Origin: Acidobacteriota bacterium
GTDB lineage: Bacteria; Acidobacteriota; Terriglobia; Terriglobales; Acidobacteriaceae
NCBI GenBank assembly: GCA_003225655.1
Contig: QIAW01000066.1
Location: 1 to 16,133 of the forward strand
Direction: 5' to 3'
DNA: 16,133 nt
Under the pieces are notes generated by a model. It ran no database searches and was not told the origin of the DNA. It saw only the letters and a program-made list of their open reading frames with translations. The stretch's first letter is position 1, and each line of letters opens with the position of its first letter. The position numbers and the translations under genes are program-made. Positions 15,056 through 16,133 of this stretch are shown piece after piece.

Positions 15056-15886
15056 TTAAATCCCTAGCAAATTGGGCTGCAGTTTTATGTACTGGTGTTC
15101 CTGGGCCCAGAGATTCAGCGGGATGGTCGCGAGTTCATCCACCACCGGCACCGCGCGGCCGTTCTTGGTGAGGTCTACGGTCTTGATGTAGTAGTGGCAT
15201 GTGTCACAGGCCTCGACCCGGACCTCGGGGAATTGGCTTGCAGTATAAATCGCGAGCTTCTCGACCGTCTGTTCACCGCACGCCGGACAAACGATACGCC
15301 CATAGTTCCATTCGGTTGAGCACATCGAACAGATAAGCGAGCGCTTTGCGCCATCGCCTTCAGGCCGCAGTACGCCGACGACGGGCTTCCCCGAGCAGAA
15401 TGGGCAGACGGCCAAGGCCTGGTTGCGTGGCGCAAGCTCGCTGTGGTCAGCCAGGTACTCGGCGTAGGGTTGCAGAAACATCCATGCCAGCAGACCTTCG
15501 GTGTGTTCGGAAGTGGGCTGGAAGCTTGGCGCACTTTGCCAATGCGATTTGAACAGAGTCTCCCATTGGTTCTTTCCCTGCGCCTTCAGGCGGGCGGCGG
15601 GCTGGGCGAGTGGCTGGGGTGCGACCTTCTCAACCGTAGCCAGGAATTCGGAAAACCTGGGCAGCAGCAGAGGCAGGTTCAGGTGTTGGGGCAGCGATCC
15701 GGCAGCCCGGTGGTTCGATTCATGGCCATGGGCTTGTTCGATGCGAGAAGATTCCAGATAAGCGTAGAGCGCCTTCTGGAAACCGGCGATGTGCCTGTAG
15801 AACTGCAGTACTTCGGCGGCAAAGGGATGTGCCGCCGTCAATTCCTCAGCGCGCTGGATGCGCCGCTCCCATTTGGAGGCAATCAT
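15056..15886 (-). CDS. fdhE: Formate dehydrogenase accessory protein FdhE
   Basis: FdhE is a cytoplasmic rubredoxin-like metalloprotein needed for activity of respiratory formate dehydrogenases. The 276-residue product is slightly shorter than the E. coli protein (about 309). Four CxxC pairs lie at 161-164 (CPFC), 186-189 (CSMC), 200-203 (CPAC) and 227-230 (CDTC), the metal-binding C-terminal half typical of the family; the N-terminal half is helical (WERRIQRAEELTAAHP). ATG 15886 is chosen because it overlaps the stop of the upstream formate dehydrogenase subunit gene as ATGA, so it is probably translated by coupling; there is no good ribosome site of its own. The open frame extends 76 codons upstream, but that part is the shadow of the other gene. 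It is the last gene of a formate dehydrogenase cluster that continues beyond the window. Confidence 0.93.
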   Translation of the reverse strand: MIASKWERRIQRAEELTAAHPFAAEVLQFYRHIAGFQKALYAYLESSRIEQAHGHESNHRAAGSLPQHLNLPLLLPRFSEFLATVEKVAPQPLAQPAARLKAQGKNQWETLFKSHWQSAPSFQPTSEHTEGLLAWMFLQPYAEYLADHSELAPRNQALAVCPFCSGKPVVGVLRPEGDGAKRSLICSMCSTEWNYGRIVCPACGEQTVEKLAIYTASQFPEVRVEACDTCHYYIKTVDLTKNGRAVPVVDELATIPLNLWAQEHQYIKLQPNLLGI

Positions 15887-16133
15887 TTTTGCGGAGGCTT
15901 CTCTCGTGTAACCTGCTCGTACCAGAGGCGGTGATGCATTCTGGCCCAGGCTGCGGAGACCTCGCCACGGATGATCGAGGTAAAGCCGCCGCGCACCATG
16001 GCCGTGCCCATGTAGACGTGAATAATGAAGCCGCCAATGGTCACGAGCGCGGCTCCGACGTGGATGACGATGGAAAGGTAACGCAGCCACGGAGAAATGG
16101 ATTCCACAAACCACAAACCAAGGCCCGAAAGCA
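15883..16133 (-). CDS. fdnI: Formate dehydrogenase cytochrome b (gamma) subunit, C-terminal part
   Basis: Only the last 82 or so codons are in the window; the gene continues past the right edge. The gamma subunit anchors formate dehydrogenase in the inner membrane and passes electrons to quinone through two b hemes. The visible hydrophobic helix contains IHVGAALVTIGGFIIHVYMG. Its two histidines are 14 residues apart, as are the heme ligands His155 and His169 of E. coli FdnI. The tail after it (RGEVSAAWARMHHRLWYEQVT) is the usual cytoplasmic end. It ends with TGA at 15883-15885, overlapping fdhE. The in-frame TTG at 16116 is internal and not a start. The symbol could equally be fdoI or fdhC. 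Confidence 0.88.
   Translation of the reverse strand, partial: LSGLGLWFVESISPWLRYLSIVIHVGAALVTIGGFIIHVYMGTAMVRGGFTSIIRGEVSAAWARMHHRLWYEQVTREKPPQK

Noticed and set aside
15887..16114. Longer fdhE with 76 extra N-terminal codons
   Set aside because: That stretch is Arg/His-rich and coincides with the real reading frame of the cytochrome b subunit; the family N-terminus begins at ATG 15886.

Overview
The window looks like a chromosomal stretch from an acidobacterium (Terriglobia/Koribacter-like). This is an inference from the protein flavours (a DUF885 metalloprotease, an AIM24-family protein, a secreted tail-fibre-like protein with a conserved C-terminal module), the moderately GC-rich coding sequence, and the many short repeat arrays and palindromic repeats in the intergenic gaps. 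There is no rRNA, tRNA, CRISPR array, transposase or prophage gene here. It is mostly housekeeping DNA with one unusual secreted protein and one decayed transporter.

Left part, plus strand: a gap with octamer and heptamer repeats (1-200), then mfd (transcription-repair coupling factor), a secreted DUF885 metalloprotease, galU (UDP-glucose synthesis) and an AIM24-family protein. Between the DUF885 gene and galU lies an inverted array of 7-bp repeats that runs into the galU start codon. A clear hairpin terminator follows the AIM24 gene and overlaps the 3' end of the convergent purE.

Middle, minus strand: purD then purE, two steps of purine synthesis, separated by a 124-bp palindromic repeat element. 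Beyond purD lies a structured 345-bp gap with repeats and a strong minus-strand terminator. That terminator ends a long minus-strand gene for an 882-residue secreted, glycine-rich, tail-fibre-like protein, whose ribosome site fixes its start at 12520.

Right part: a plus-strand Nramp-type Mn/Fe transporter gene that has lost its N-terminus and carries an internal deletion with a frameshift (pseudogene). It overlaps end to end with a minus-strand S41 peptidase gene. Finally, on the minus strand, fdhE is coupled by an ATGA overlap to the C-terminus of a formate dehydrogenase cytochrome b subunit that enters from the right edge. This suggests a respiratory formate dehydrogenase operon continuing outside the window.

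I did not find a clearly new multi-gene system. The items most worth a second look are the heptamer array at galU, the palindromic element inside the purD-purE gap, the tail-fibre-like secreted protein and the Nramp gene decay.
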